Shown here: in pieces, positions 1 to 5,118 of the stretch
How the letters are laid out: the number at the start of each line of letters is the position of its first letter
Numbering within the stretch: the stretch's first letter is position 1
DNA from: Mucilaginibacter sp.
GTDB lineage: Bacteria; Bacteroidota; Bacteroidia; Sphingobacteriales; Sphingobacteriaceae
Length of the DNA: 5,118 bases
Direction: 5' to 3'
NCBI GenBank assembly: GCA_025934475.1
Contig: JAICXZ010000306.1
Location: forward strand, 1-5,118
Notes under the pieces: generated by a model
Databases searched by the model: none
Told to the model about the DNA's origin: nothing
The model's input: the letters and a program-made list of their open reading frames with translations, nothing else
Position numbers and translations under genes: made by a program

Positions 1-68
1 CGATAGATGAAACCGTCCTTGCCTGTTCGGCCGAACCATTCTGAGCTGCGAAGTTTTTTGTCTTTCAT
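1..68 (-). CDS. IlvD/Edd family sugar-acid dehydratase, N-terminal fragment
   Basis: Only the first 22 codons are visible; the gene runs out of the window at position 1. An ATG at 68-66 opens a frame starting MKDKKLRSSEWFG and continuing with a KDGFIY segment. The RS-x-EWFG...DGFI(Y/H)R pattern is what I know as the N-terminus of IlvD/Edd dehydratases of the L-arabinonate/D-xylonate/gluconate type, usually about 570-590 residues with an Fe-S cluster. Such enzymes remove water from aldonates to give 2-keto-3-deoxy acids. It is the last visible gene of the minus-strand run, 176 nt downstream of the L-fucose dehydrogenase-type SDR, so it may dehydrate L-fuconate or a related aldonate. No Shine-Dalgarno site precedes the ATG, and a palindromic repeat ends only 13 nt upstream. 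The family call rests on about 22 residues; the catalytic and cluster-binding residues lie outside the window. Confidence 0.78.
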   Translation of the reverse strand, partial: MKDKKLRSSEWFGRTGKDGFIY

Positions 69-81
69 GATAGTCGCTTTT

Positions 82-227
82 GTCATGCTGAACGTAGTGA
101 AGCATCTTGTCGACTATGCAGCGGCGAGGATGCAGGATGTTTACCTGTCCGGCTGAATAAGATTTTTCGCTCTCTCAACCCAAACACGGCGGGCTCAAGA
201 AAAAGTTCTTCGCTACCCTCAGATGAC
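82..227. repeat. Palindromic intergenic repeat, copy 1 (with 43-bp insertion)
   Basis: The first 90 bases (82-171) align without gaps to 2819-2908, with 82 of 90 identical by my count. The element begins with an arm at 82-108 (GTCATGCTGAACG...) and ends with a degenerate inverted copy finishing at ...CTCAGATGAC (about 203-227), so a transcript could fold into a long stem. Relative to copy 2 it carries 43 extra bases (172-214), bounded by the similar 13-mers AAGATTTTTCGCT (159-171) and AAAGTTCTTCGCT (202-214). It fills most of the junction between the L-fucose dehydrogenase gene and the IlvD-type gene. The remaining bases (69-81 and 228-244) show nothing recognisable. It resembles dispersed REP- or MITE-like repeats of Bacteroidota; it has no coding capacity. 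Confidence 0.85.
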
Positions 228-244
228 AATATTAAGTTATTTAT

Positions 245-1027
245 TTAACTTATCGCCCTATCCAAATGAACATACCCGCCATCCACATGGATCAATTGTC
301 CGGTAGTATGGCTTGATTTTTCTGACAATAAGAAAGCTACCATATTAGCAATTTCTTCGGAAGAAGTCATGCGCTGCTCCAGCGGTATTTTGGATATGAT
401 CGATTTTAATTTTTCTTCAGGATTATCAAGCGTTTTGATCCAGTTCTCGTACAGCGGCGTCCAGCATTCGGCCACGATTACGGCATTTACGCGGATGCCA
501 TGTGGCAAAAGTTCCACTGCCCATTCACGGGTTAAGGCGTTGCGGCCGCCATTAGAGGCAGCATACGCCGATGTATTGCCCTGGCCGGTTTCGGCAGTCT
601 TTGAACCGATGTTTACAATTGCACCTTTGCTCTTTTTCAATTCCGGCAAGGCATGATGTGCCAGCAGATAATAATGTACCAGGTTTTTATGAACTGAAGC
701 TATAAATCGTTCGTAATCTCCTTTTTCGAGGCCGACACCATCATTTACGCCGGCATTATTCACTAACCCGTCGATACGACCGAATTTCTCAATCACCGAC
801 TTAACGGCTTTTTCACAGTCTTCCGGCTTGGTTAATTCGGCTACAAACTGAGCAGCGTTTCCGCCTGAGGAAAGAACTTCATTTACCGTCTTTAAATTAT
901 CCTTTTCATTACGGCCGATAATAACCGGGATGGCGCCCTCTGAAGCGAGTACCTTCACAATGCCTTCGCCAATACCTTTAGCACCACCACTGACGATGAT
1001 GACCTTATCTTTTAAATTTAAATCCAT
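245..1027 (-). CDS. L-fucose dehydrogenase-type SDR oxidoreductase
   Basis: A 260-residue classical short-chain dehydrogenase, predicted cytosolic, that most likely oxidises L-fucose to L-fucono-lactone with NAD(P)+. The related sugars D-arabinose and L-galactose are possible substrates. The Rossmann cofactor motif GGAKGIG lies at residues 14-20, NNAG at 90-93, the catalytic Ser at 142 (NIGSKTAETGQG) and the catalytic Tyr at 155. The segments NNAGVNDGVGLE, SKTAETGQGNTSAYAAS and the C-terminal HVDGGYVHLDRA match, from memory, the L-fucose dehydrogenase group known from Burkholderia rather than generic SDRs. The oddity is at position 159, where the family's YxxxK lysine reads Asn (codon AAT, bases 551-553). 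The next gene upstream is the lactonase (97-nt gap), which fits the first two pathway steps. The ATG at 1027 gives the normal MDLNL-type N-terminus; there is no clear Shine-Dalgarno site. Confidence 0.85.
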   Translation of the reverse strand: MDLNLKDKVIIVSGGAKGIGEGIVKVLASEGAIPVIIGRNEKDNLKTVNEVLSSGGNAAQFVAELTKPEDCEKAVKSVIEKFGRIDGLVNNAGVNDGVGLEKGDYERFIASVHKNLVHYYLLAHHALPELKKSKGAIVNIGSKTAETGQGNTSAYAASNGGRNALTREWAVELLPHGIRVNAVIVAECWTPLYENWIKTLDNPEEKLKSIISKIPLEQRMTSSEEIANMVAFLLSEKSSHTTGQLIHVDGGYVHLDRAIS

Positions 1028-1046
1028 GTTGATGGTTCACTTTGGT

Positions 1047-1065
1047 TCCGTACCTACGGCACGGA
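1047..1065. repeat. Short hairpin with CCTACGG core
   Basis: An 8-bp inverted repeat, TCCGTACC-TAC-GGCACGGA, pairs at seven of eight positions around a 3-nt loop. It ends 19 nt upstream of the L-fucose dehydrogenase start codon. It shares the central CCTACGG heptamer with the hairpin at 1097-1113, and the two together look like one composite intergenic repeat. No T-run follows it in the direction of transcription, so it does not look like an intrinsic terminator. Confidence 0.6.
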
Positions 1066-1096
1066 TCTATTAATAATATTTTTTTCTATCGACATT

Positions 1097-1113
1097 TTGT
1101 CCCTACGGGGCAA
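1097..1113. repeat. Second short hairpin with CCTACGG core
   Basis: TTGTCCC-TAC-GGGGCAA forms a 7-bp stem with one T-G position and a 3-nt loop. It begins 12 nt past the lactonase stop codon. On the minus strand it is followed by AAAATGTC and not by a T-run, so a Rho-independent terminator is unlikely. The AT-rich spacer to the other hairpin (1066-1096) holds nothing else recognisable. Confidence 0.55.
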
Positions 1114-1124
1114 GCACTAGCCGG

Positions 1125-1961
1125 TTATAATCCGTAAAACTTCACCGCATTGCCGCCAAAAAACAATTCCTGTTCTTCCGGTCTGAATTTGGATAGATAT
1201 AGCTGCAATACCTCGATTGCCCGATTATATCCGCCGGCCAATACGCAAACGGGCCAATCTGATCCGTACATCACCCTGTTTGTTCCAAATGCATTGAAAA
1301 CCAGGTCAAGATACGGCGTAAAATCGTCGGTTCGCCAATTGTACCAATCAGCCTCGGTCAGAAAGCCCGACACTTTGCAGCAAACGTTTTGATACTGAGC
1401 CAACTCCTCCATATCATTCTTCCAGGGTTCTATTTCCCCGCGTTTGATATAGGGTTTGGCCAGGTGATCCACCACAAATTTTTGATCCGGGAACTCAGCT
1501 ACAAGCTGCGACGCATACTTAACATGAATCGGGTAAATGAGAATGTCGTAGGTAAATCCGTATCTATTCAGCAAACTTATCCCGCGCCTGAAGTCGTCCC
1601 TCAGCATATATTGCTCATCAGGCTCACCCTGCAAAACATGACGAAATCCTTTCAATTTGGGAAAGTTGTCCCGGTAGTATTTTAGTCGCTCTTCAATATC
1701 ATCAGCCCTCAGATCAACCCAGCCAACAACGCCCTTGATAAAGCTGTTCTCTTCTGCCAGTTTGAGCATAAATGCATTATCTGACTCATCCTGGCAGGTT
1801 TGCACAAGTATAGTTCCGTCCAGTCCATTGCGGTCGAGAATTGGCTTCAAATCGCCCGGCATAAAGTCGCGTCTGATCGCCGACATTTCGTTTTCGGTAA
1901 TCCAGCTGTCCCTTACCGGGTCAAACTGCCAGCAATGCTGATGCGTATCAATTCTTTGCAT
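1125..1961 (-). CDS. L-fuconolactonase-type amidohydrolase (Amidohydrolase_2, COG3618)
   Basis: Predicted cytosolic TIM-barrel hydrolase of 278 residues that opens L-fucono-lactone to L-fuconate, the second pathway step. Numbered from the ATG at 1961, the N-terminal metal motif DTHQHCW is at residues 5-11 (His7, His9), GFRHVLQGEPD at 105-115, DHLAKP at 165-170, KVSG at 196-199, and YGSDWPVC at 232-239 with the conserved Asp235. The C-terminus GNAVKFYGL is typical of the family, and the length is normal. A TTG at 1967 would add two residues, but the ATG at 1961 puts DTHQH at the usual distance from the N-terminus and is preferred. The gene overlaps the end of the FAH-family gene by 14 nt in another frame, which suggests translational coupling. 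The exact lactone (fucono-, rhamnono- or galactono-) cannot be read from sequence; the neighbours favour L-fucono-lactone. Confidence 0.88.
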   Translation of the reverse strand: MQRIDTHQHCWQFDPVRDSWITENEMSAIRRDFMPGDLKPILDRNGLDGTILVQTCQDESDNAFMLKLAEENSFIKGVVGWVDLRADDIEERLKYYRDNFPKLKGFRHVLQGEPDEQYMLRDDFRRGISLLNRYGFTYDILIYPIHVKYASQLVAEFPDQKFVVDHLAKPYIKRGEIEPWKNDMEELAQYQNVCCKVSGFLTEADWYNWRTDDFTPYLDLVFNAFGTNRVMYGSDWPVCVLAGGYNRAIEVLQLYLSKFRPEEQELFFGGNAVKFYGL

Positions 1962-2799
1962 ACGCAACTAATTTTTGTGTTGCTGTTCCGAGACCGTCGA
2001 TACCTAATTCAATAACGTCACCCGGCTTTAAATAAAGATTTGGCTTCATACCTAAACCCACACCGGCTGGAGTTCCGGTCGAGATTACGTCGCCTGGGAG
2101 CAAAGTCATAAACTTGCTGGTATAAGCAATCAGGAACGGAATATCAAATATAAAATTGGATGTATTTCCATCCTGCATGGTTTTGCCGTTCAGTTTCAGC
2201 CACAGGCGCAAATTGTGCGGATCGGCAATATCTTCCTGGGTTGCCATAAACGGACCGATAGGTGCAAAGGTATCGCAGCCTTTGCCCTTGTCCCAGGTAC
2301 CGCTGCGTTCCAGTTGGAATTCGCGTTCGGATACATCATTGTGCAGTACGTATCCTGCCACGTAATCCATCGCTTCAGCTTCATCTACGTAGCTGGCTTT
2401 TTTGCCAATAACCACGGCCAGTTCCACTTCCCAGTCGGTTTTAACTGAATCTTTAGGAATCATGATGTCATCGTTCGGGCCTACAACGGCCGTAGTGGAT
2501 TTCATAAAGATCACCGGTTCCGCCGGTGGTGTAGCATTAGTTTCTCGGGCGTGATCGATATAATTCAAGCCGATGCAGACTACTTTAGAAGGACGCGCAA
2601 AAGGGCAACCCAGGCGAACATCATCGCCTACCTGCTTCAGATCGTTGCTCTTAACAAATGCAGCGAGGCGGTTAAGGCCGTCTGTTTCAAAAAACTGCTC
2701 ATTATAGTCTTCGCCAAATGCTGAGGTGTCGTAACGTTTATCGTCAATGATGACACCTGTTTTCTCTTTCCCGGGTTCGCCGTAGCGGATTAGTTTCAT
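1948..2799 (-). CDS. FAH-family hydrolase, probable 2,4-diketo-3-deoxy-L-fuconate hydrolase
   Basis: A 283-residue fumarylacetoacetate-hydrolase superfamily protein. The N-terminal region (about 1-70) is followed by the catalytic domain: IGLNYIDHA at 76-84, DWEVELAVV at 122-130 (metal ligands Glu124 and Glu126), HNDVSERE at 153-160 (third ligand Asp155), KGKGCDTFAPIGP at 171-183 and STGTPAGVGLG at 240-250. All expected divalent-metal ligands are present, so the enzyme looks active. In sugar-acid operons members of this group cleave 2,4-diketo-3-deoxy-L-fuconate (or -rhamnonate) to pyruvate and L-lactate. The presence of a 3-deoxy-acid dehydrogenase-type SDR directly upstream supports that role over ureidoglycolate lyase, a common automatic label. 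It starts at an ATG at 2799 with an A-rich leader and no Shine-Dalgarno site, and its end overlaps the lactonase start by 14 nt. Confidence 0.87.
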   Translation of the reverse strand: MKLIRYGEPGKEKTGVIIDDKRYDTSAFGEDYNEQFFETDGLNRLAAFVKSNDLKQVGDDVRLGCPFARPSKVVCIGLNYIDHARETNATPPAEPVIFMKSTTAVVGPNDDIMIPKDSVKTDWEVELAVVIGKKASYVDEAEAMDYVAGYVLHNDVSEREFQLERSGTWDKGKGCDTFAPIGPFMATQEDIADPHNLRLWLKLNGKTMQDGNTSNFIFDIPFLIAYTSKFMTLLPGDVISTGTPAGVGLGMKPNLYLKPGDVIELGIDGLGTATQKLVAYAKN

Positions 2800-2818
2800 A
2801 GATTTTTATTGCTGTTTT

Positions 2819-2922
2819 GTCATGCTGAACGTAGTGAAGCATCTTGTCGACTATGCACCGGCGAAGATGCAGGGCGTTTACCTGTTTAGCTGAATAAGAT
2901 TCTTCGCTATGCTCAGAATGAC
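2819..2922. repeat. Palindromic intergenic repeat, copy 2 (104 bp, uninterrupted)
   Basis: This is the uninterrupted version of the element at 82-227, in the same orientation. The outer arms are 2819-2845 and 2896-2922 and pair at 22 of 27 positions, enclosing about 50 nt. Inside, GCATCTT (2839-2845) is also exactly complementary to AAGATGC (2864-2870), so a smaller alternative hairpin can compete with the long stem. The element sits between the keto-deoxy-fuconate dehydrogenase and FAH-family genes and stops 19 nt before the latter's ATG. The rest of that junction (2923-2968) is AT-rich with nothing recognisable. Confidence 0.87.
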
Positions 2923-2968
2923 AAGGTTGTTTATTGATTATTACTTATTGGATTGAATATGCGTCTGA

Positions 2969-3724
2969 TTAATTATTAATTTTTATAAACCCGCCATCAA
3001 TCGGGTAATCGCAGCCGGTAATAAAACCTGCTTCGTCCGAACATAGATAAAGCGCTAAAGCAGCTACCTCCTCCGGTTTCGCCATACGGCCTATCGGCTG
3101 ACTTTTAGATAACTTTTCAAATATCTCTGCTTCCTGGCCCGGATAGTTTTTAGCGATAAACCCGTCCACAAATGGCGTATGGACCCGTGCAGGTGAGATG
3201 CTATTACAGCGGATGTTATCGTGAATATAATCGCGCGCTACTGAAAGCGTCATCGTAAAAATAGCACCCTTGCTGGTCGAGTAGGCAAACCGGTCGGTGA
3301 TTCCAACACTTGCCGCGATAGATGCGGTGTTAAGAATAACGCCTCCCCCATTTGCCTTAATCAACGGGATAGCTGCAAAAAGGCCATTATAAGCGCCTTT
3401 TACATTCACGTTCATTACCCGGTCAAAGTCGGCTTCGCAGGTGGTATCGGCTTTGCCGATATGAGCGATACCCGCATTATTAACGAGGATATCGATCTTG
3501 CCGATCGAATTAAAAATATCTACAACCTGTTTTTGATCGCTGATATTACAGATATGATATGCAGCTGAACCGCTGATCTCATTAATGGTTTCGGAAGCTG
3601 CCTTTTCATCCAGCTCGATAATATGAACTGTAGCACCCTGCTGCGCAAAAAGAACCGCGATAGCCTTCCCGATGCCGCTTCCGCCGCCGGTTATAATGGC
3701 TGTTTTATTTTGTAGACTAAACAT
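2969..3724 (-). CDS. SDR oxidoreductase, probable 2-keto-3-deoxy-L-fuconate dehydrogenase
   Basis: A 251-residue classical short-chain dehydrogenase, predicted cytosolic. It has TGGGSGIG at residues 12-19, acidic residues at the end of the second strand (HIIELDE, 34-40) suggesting NAD+ preference, NNAG at 82-85, the catalytic Ser at 135 (NTASIAASVG), and an intact YSTSK motif at 148-152. The segment ISPARVHTPFVDGF (176-189) is, from memory, characteristic of the 2-keto-3-deoxy-L-fuconate dehydrogenase group. The likely reaction is oxidation at C4 of 2-keto-3-deoxy-L-fuconate to the 2,4-diketo acid, which the FAH-family hydrolase encoded next would cleave. A 3-deoxy-rhamnonate substrate is the main alternative. 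Unlike the SDR at 245-1027 it keeps its full catalytic tetrad. It is preceded by an AAAAAAGG sequence and lies 90 nt after the UxaA-type gene. Confidence 0.85.
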   Translation of the reverse strand: MFSLQNKTAIITGGGSGIGKAIAVLFAQQGATVHIIELDEKAASETINEISGSAAYHICNISDQKQVVDIFNSIGKIDILVNNAGIAHIGKADTTCEADFDRVMNVNVKGAYNGLFAAIPLIKANGGGVILNTASIAASVGITDRFAYSTSKGAIFTMTLSVARDYIHDNIRCNSISPARVHTPFVDGFIAKNYPGQEAEIFEKLSKSQPIGRMAKPEEVAALALYLCSDEAGFITGCDYPIDGGFIKINN

Positions 3725-3735
3725 TTACCTTTTTT
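3725..3735 (-). promoter_or_regulatory. Possible ribosome binding site with very short spacing
   Basis: On the minus strand AAAAAAGG is followed by TAA and then the ATG at 3724. It is the only purine-rich AGG-containing leader among the starts visible here. The GG lies only 3 nt from the start codon, closer than usual, so its role as a true Shine-Dalgarno site is uncertain; the A-tract itself may be the important element in Bacteroidota. Confidence 0.4.
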
Positions 3736-3740
3736 AATAA

Positions 3741-3811
3741 CGAATACTGAATATCGAATTTCGAAGGTCACACTTCATTATTAATCATTCGATATTCGGT
3801 GTTCAATATTC
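3741..3811. repeat. Palindromic intergenic repeat with 7-nt period
   Basis: Imperfect inverted arms lie at 3741-3759 and 3787-3805 (16 of 19 positions complementary), separated by 27 nt. Read on the minus strand from 3811, the sequence divides into ten heptamers: GAATATT, GAACACC, GAATATC, GAATGAT, TAATAAT, GAAGTGT, GACCTTC, GAAATTC, GATATTC, AGTATTC. GAA opens the early units and TTC closes the late ones, so the palindrome is built on a 7-nt phase. A perfect small palindrome TCGAATTTCGA lies at 3754-3764. It occupies most of the junction between the UxaA-type gene and the following SDR and ends 16 nt before that gene's ATG. It has no T-rich tail after the stem. Confidence 0.7.
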
Positions 3812-3814
3812 AAT

Positions 3815-5118
3815 TTATAATGACACTCCCCTCTTCCATGGTATAAAATCGTCCTGCTCCAATTGAACAGATTTTGGCTGTTCTTCTCCGCTGGCTACTT
3901 TTATCACGTAGTCTAATATTCGTTCTCCTGCCTGCGGGATGGTTTCGGTCCCTTCGATAATAGTACCGCAATTGATATCGATAATATCCGGCATGCGTTT
4001 GTACAGCGCCGTATTGGTCGATAGCTTGATCACCGGCGCAACCGGATTACCAGTTGGCGTACCGAGACCGGTTGTAAACAAAACCACGTTAGCTCCCGAG
4101 CCTACCTCAGCGGTAGTACTTTCCACATCGCTGCCGGGTGTGCAAAGTAAATTGAGTCCGGGCTTACTTACTTTTTCCGGATAATCTAATACCGCCGCAA
4201 CGGGAGAAGTACCGCCCTTTTTCGCTGCGCCAGCCGATTTGATTGCATCAGTAATCAAACCATCTTTAATATTACCGAAGGACGGATTTGCATAAAAACC
4301 TGATCCCGTTTCCTCAGCCCGTTTATTATAGGTGATCATCAGATCCATGAAACGCCTGGCGGTATCTTCATCAACACAACGATCGCTTAGATTTTGTTCA
4401 ACCCCGCATAACTCGGGGAATTCGGAAAGAATAACTGAACCGCCCATCGATACTAACAGATCGGATACGTAGCCCAAAGCCGGGTTAGCCGATATACCCG
4501 AAAAACCATCCGATCCGCCGCATTCCAAACCAATGCATAATTTGGATAACGGTGCTGGTTTGCGTTCGTTTTCATTGGCCTCGATAAGTCCGGCGAAGGT
4601 TTGTTTCAAGGCCTGCTGCAACAGGTTCTTTTCAGTGCCGAGTTGCTGCTGCTCCAGGATCACCATCGGTTTTGAGAATGAAGCGTCGCGTTTGGCAATC
4701 TCTTCTTTCAAAATGCTTCCTTGTGCATGCTGGCAGCCAAGACTTAATACCGTAGCGCCTGCCACATTTGGATGAGTGATATACCCGGCCAACAATCCGC
4801 AAAGGGCCCGCGAATCCTGCTGCGTACCGCCACAACCCATATCATGGGTCAGGAATTTGATGCCGTCGATATTTTTGAAAATGCGCTTGTTTTCCGCTTT
4901 ATCTGTCGACGCCTGCATATCAGCACTCAATATTTCTTGTGTCGATTTACCTGCCTGGTAAAGGCTCATCAGTTGATCGACCTCATTTTCGTAGTTTTTG
5001 GCTTTTTTGTAACCAAGTTTATCCACTAAAGCCTCGCGCATTACCTGTATGTTGCGGTTCTCGCAAAATACCAGAGGAATTACCAGCCAGTAATTACCCG
5101 TCCCAACAGAACCATCCG
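3815..5118 (-). CDS. UxaA/altronate-dehydratase family protein, C-terminal part (5' end outside window)
   Basis: The frame stays open from the stop at 3815 to the window edge, giving 433 visible codons. The ATG at 5041 is internal, because 25 codons before it read DGSVGTGNYWLVIPLVFCEN and on, the conserved opening of the UxaA C-terminal domain. Numbering from the first complete visible codon, HDMGCGG lies at 91-97, GLECGGSDGFSG at 196-207, SEFPELCG at 231-238, PGSDVESTT at 327-335, TTGLGTPTGNP at 348-358 and the family-typical end FIPWKRGVSL at 424-433. The missing part should be the small N-terminal SAF domain, about 90-110 residues. Members are metal-dependent (iron) dehydratases of sugar acids such as D-altronate and galactarate. 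The following 3-deoxy-fuconate dehydrogenase-type SDR makes L-fuconate the most likely substrate here; true altronate dehydration is the alternative, but no uronate-pathway gene is visible. Confidence 0.88.
   Translation of the reverse strand, partial: DGSVGTGNYWLVIPLVFCENRNIQVMREALVDKLGYKKAKNYENEVDQLMSLYQAGKSTQEILSADMQASTDKAENKRIFKNIDGIKFLTHDMGCGGTQQDSRALCGLLAGYITHPNVAGATVLSLGCQHAQGSILKEEIAKRDASFSKPMVILEQQQLGTEKNLLQQALKQTFAGLIEANENERKPAPLSKLCIGLECGGSDGFSGISANPALGYVSDLLVSMGGSVILSEFPELCGVEQNLSDRCVDEDTARRFMDLMITYNKRAEETGSGFYANPSFGNIKDGLITDAIKSAGAAKKGGTSPVAAVLDYPEKVSKPGLNLLCTPGSDVESTTAEVGSGANVVLFTTGLGTPTGNPVAPVIKLSTNTALYKRMPDIIDINCGTIIEGTETIPQAGERILDYVIKVASGEEQPKSVQLEQDDFIPWKRGVSL

Noticed and set aside
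369..656. Plus-strand open frame opposite the L-fucose dehydrogenase-type gene
   Set aside because: It lies wholly antisense to a gene with strong family motifs, has low-complexity composition and shows no recognisable domain.
1047..1113. Intrinsic terminator between the lactonase and the L-fucose dehydrogenase gene
   Set aside because: Hairpins are present, but neither is followed by a T-run on the minus strand, and the next gene continues the same pathway.
1962..1967. TTG at 1967 as the lactonase start
   Set aside because: It adds only two residues before an ATG that already gives the usual family N-terminus; possible but not preferred.
1150..2015. Several plus-strand open frames of 68-98 codons opposite the lactonase
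   Set aside because: They are antisense shadows of a well-supported gene with no motif of their own.
2156..2448. Open frames on both strands inside the FAH-family gene
   Set aside because: They overlap a conserved catalytic domain in other frames and show no independent coding evidence.
82..2922. CRISPR array or insertion sequence explanation for the repeated element
   Set aside because: There are only two copies 2.7 kb apart with genes between them, no spacer pattern, no transposase frame and no clear target-site duplication.
69..3814. Internal promoters with the Bacteroidota TAnnTTTG -7 element
   Set aside because: I found no match on the minus strand in any of the four junctions by eye.
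3939..5029. Plus- and minus-strand open frames within the UxaA-type gene
   Set aside because: All are covered by the conserved UxaA frame, and none has a recognisable domain.

Overview
The window looks like chromosomal DNA of a Bacteroidota bacterium, most like Sphingobacteriaceae (Mucilaginibacter or Pedobacter type). This rests on the style of the proteins, the A-rich leaders with weak or absent Shine-Dalgarno sites, and short palindromic intergenic repeats of a kind I associate with these genomes. The genus is an inference.

All genes lie on the minus strand, so transcription runs from high to low coordinates. In that order they are: the C-terminal part of a UxaA/altronate-dehydratase family enzyme (3815-5118, cut by the window edge); a short-chain dehydrogenase resembling 2-keto-3-deoxy-L-fuconate dehydrogenase (2969-3724); a fumarylacetoacetate-hydrolase family enzyme (1948-2799); an L-fuconolactonase-type amidohydrolase (1125-1961, overlapping the previous gene by 14 nt); an L-fucose dehydrogenase-type SDR (245-1027); and the first 22 codons of an IlvD/Edd family dehydratase (1-68, cut by the other edge). 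No promoter or terminator is evident, so the window is probably the interior of one operon.

Together the genes fit the non-phosphorylative L-fucose route: L-fucose -> L-fucono-lactone (SDR at 245) -> L-fuconate (lactonase at 1125) -> 2-keto-3-deoxy-L-fuconate (a dehydratase) -> 2,4-diketo-3-deoxy-L-fuconate (SDR at 2969) -> pyruvate + L-lactate (FAH-family hydrolase at 1948). No enolase-superfamily L-fuconate dehydratase is visible. Two unrelated sugar-acid dehydratases, UxaA-type and IlvD-type, bracket the block instead, so the dehydration step is the main biochemical question.

The four non-overlapping gene junctions (69-244, 1028-1124, 2800-2968, 3725-3814) each hold inverted-repeat DNA, and in each the repeat stops 13-19 nt before the next start codon. 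Two junctions hold copies of the same roughly 104-bp element, one holds a pair of small hairpins sharing a CCTACGG core, and one holds a palindrome with a 7-nt period. No stretch longer than 300 bases lacks a gene.
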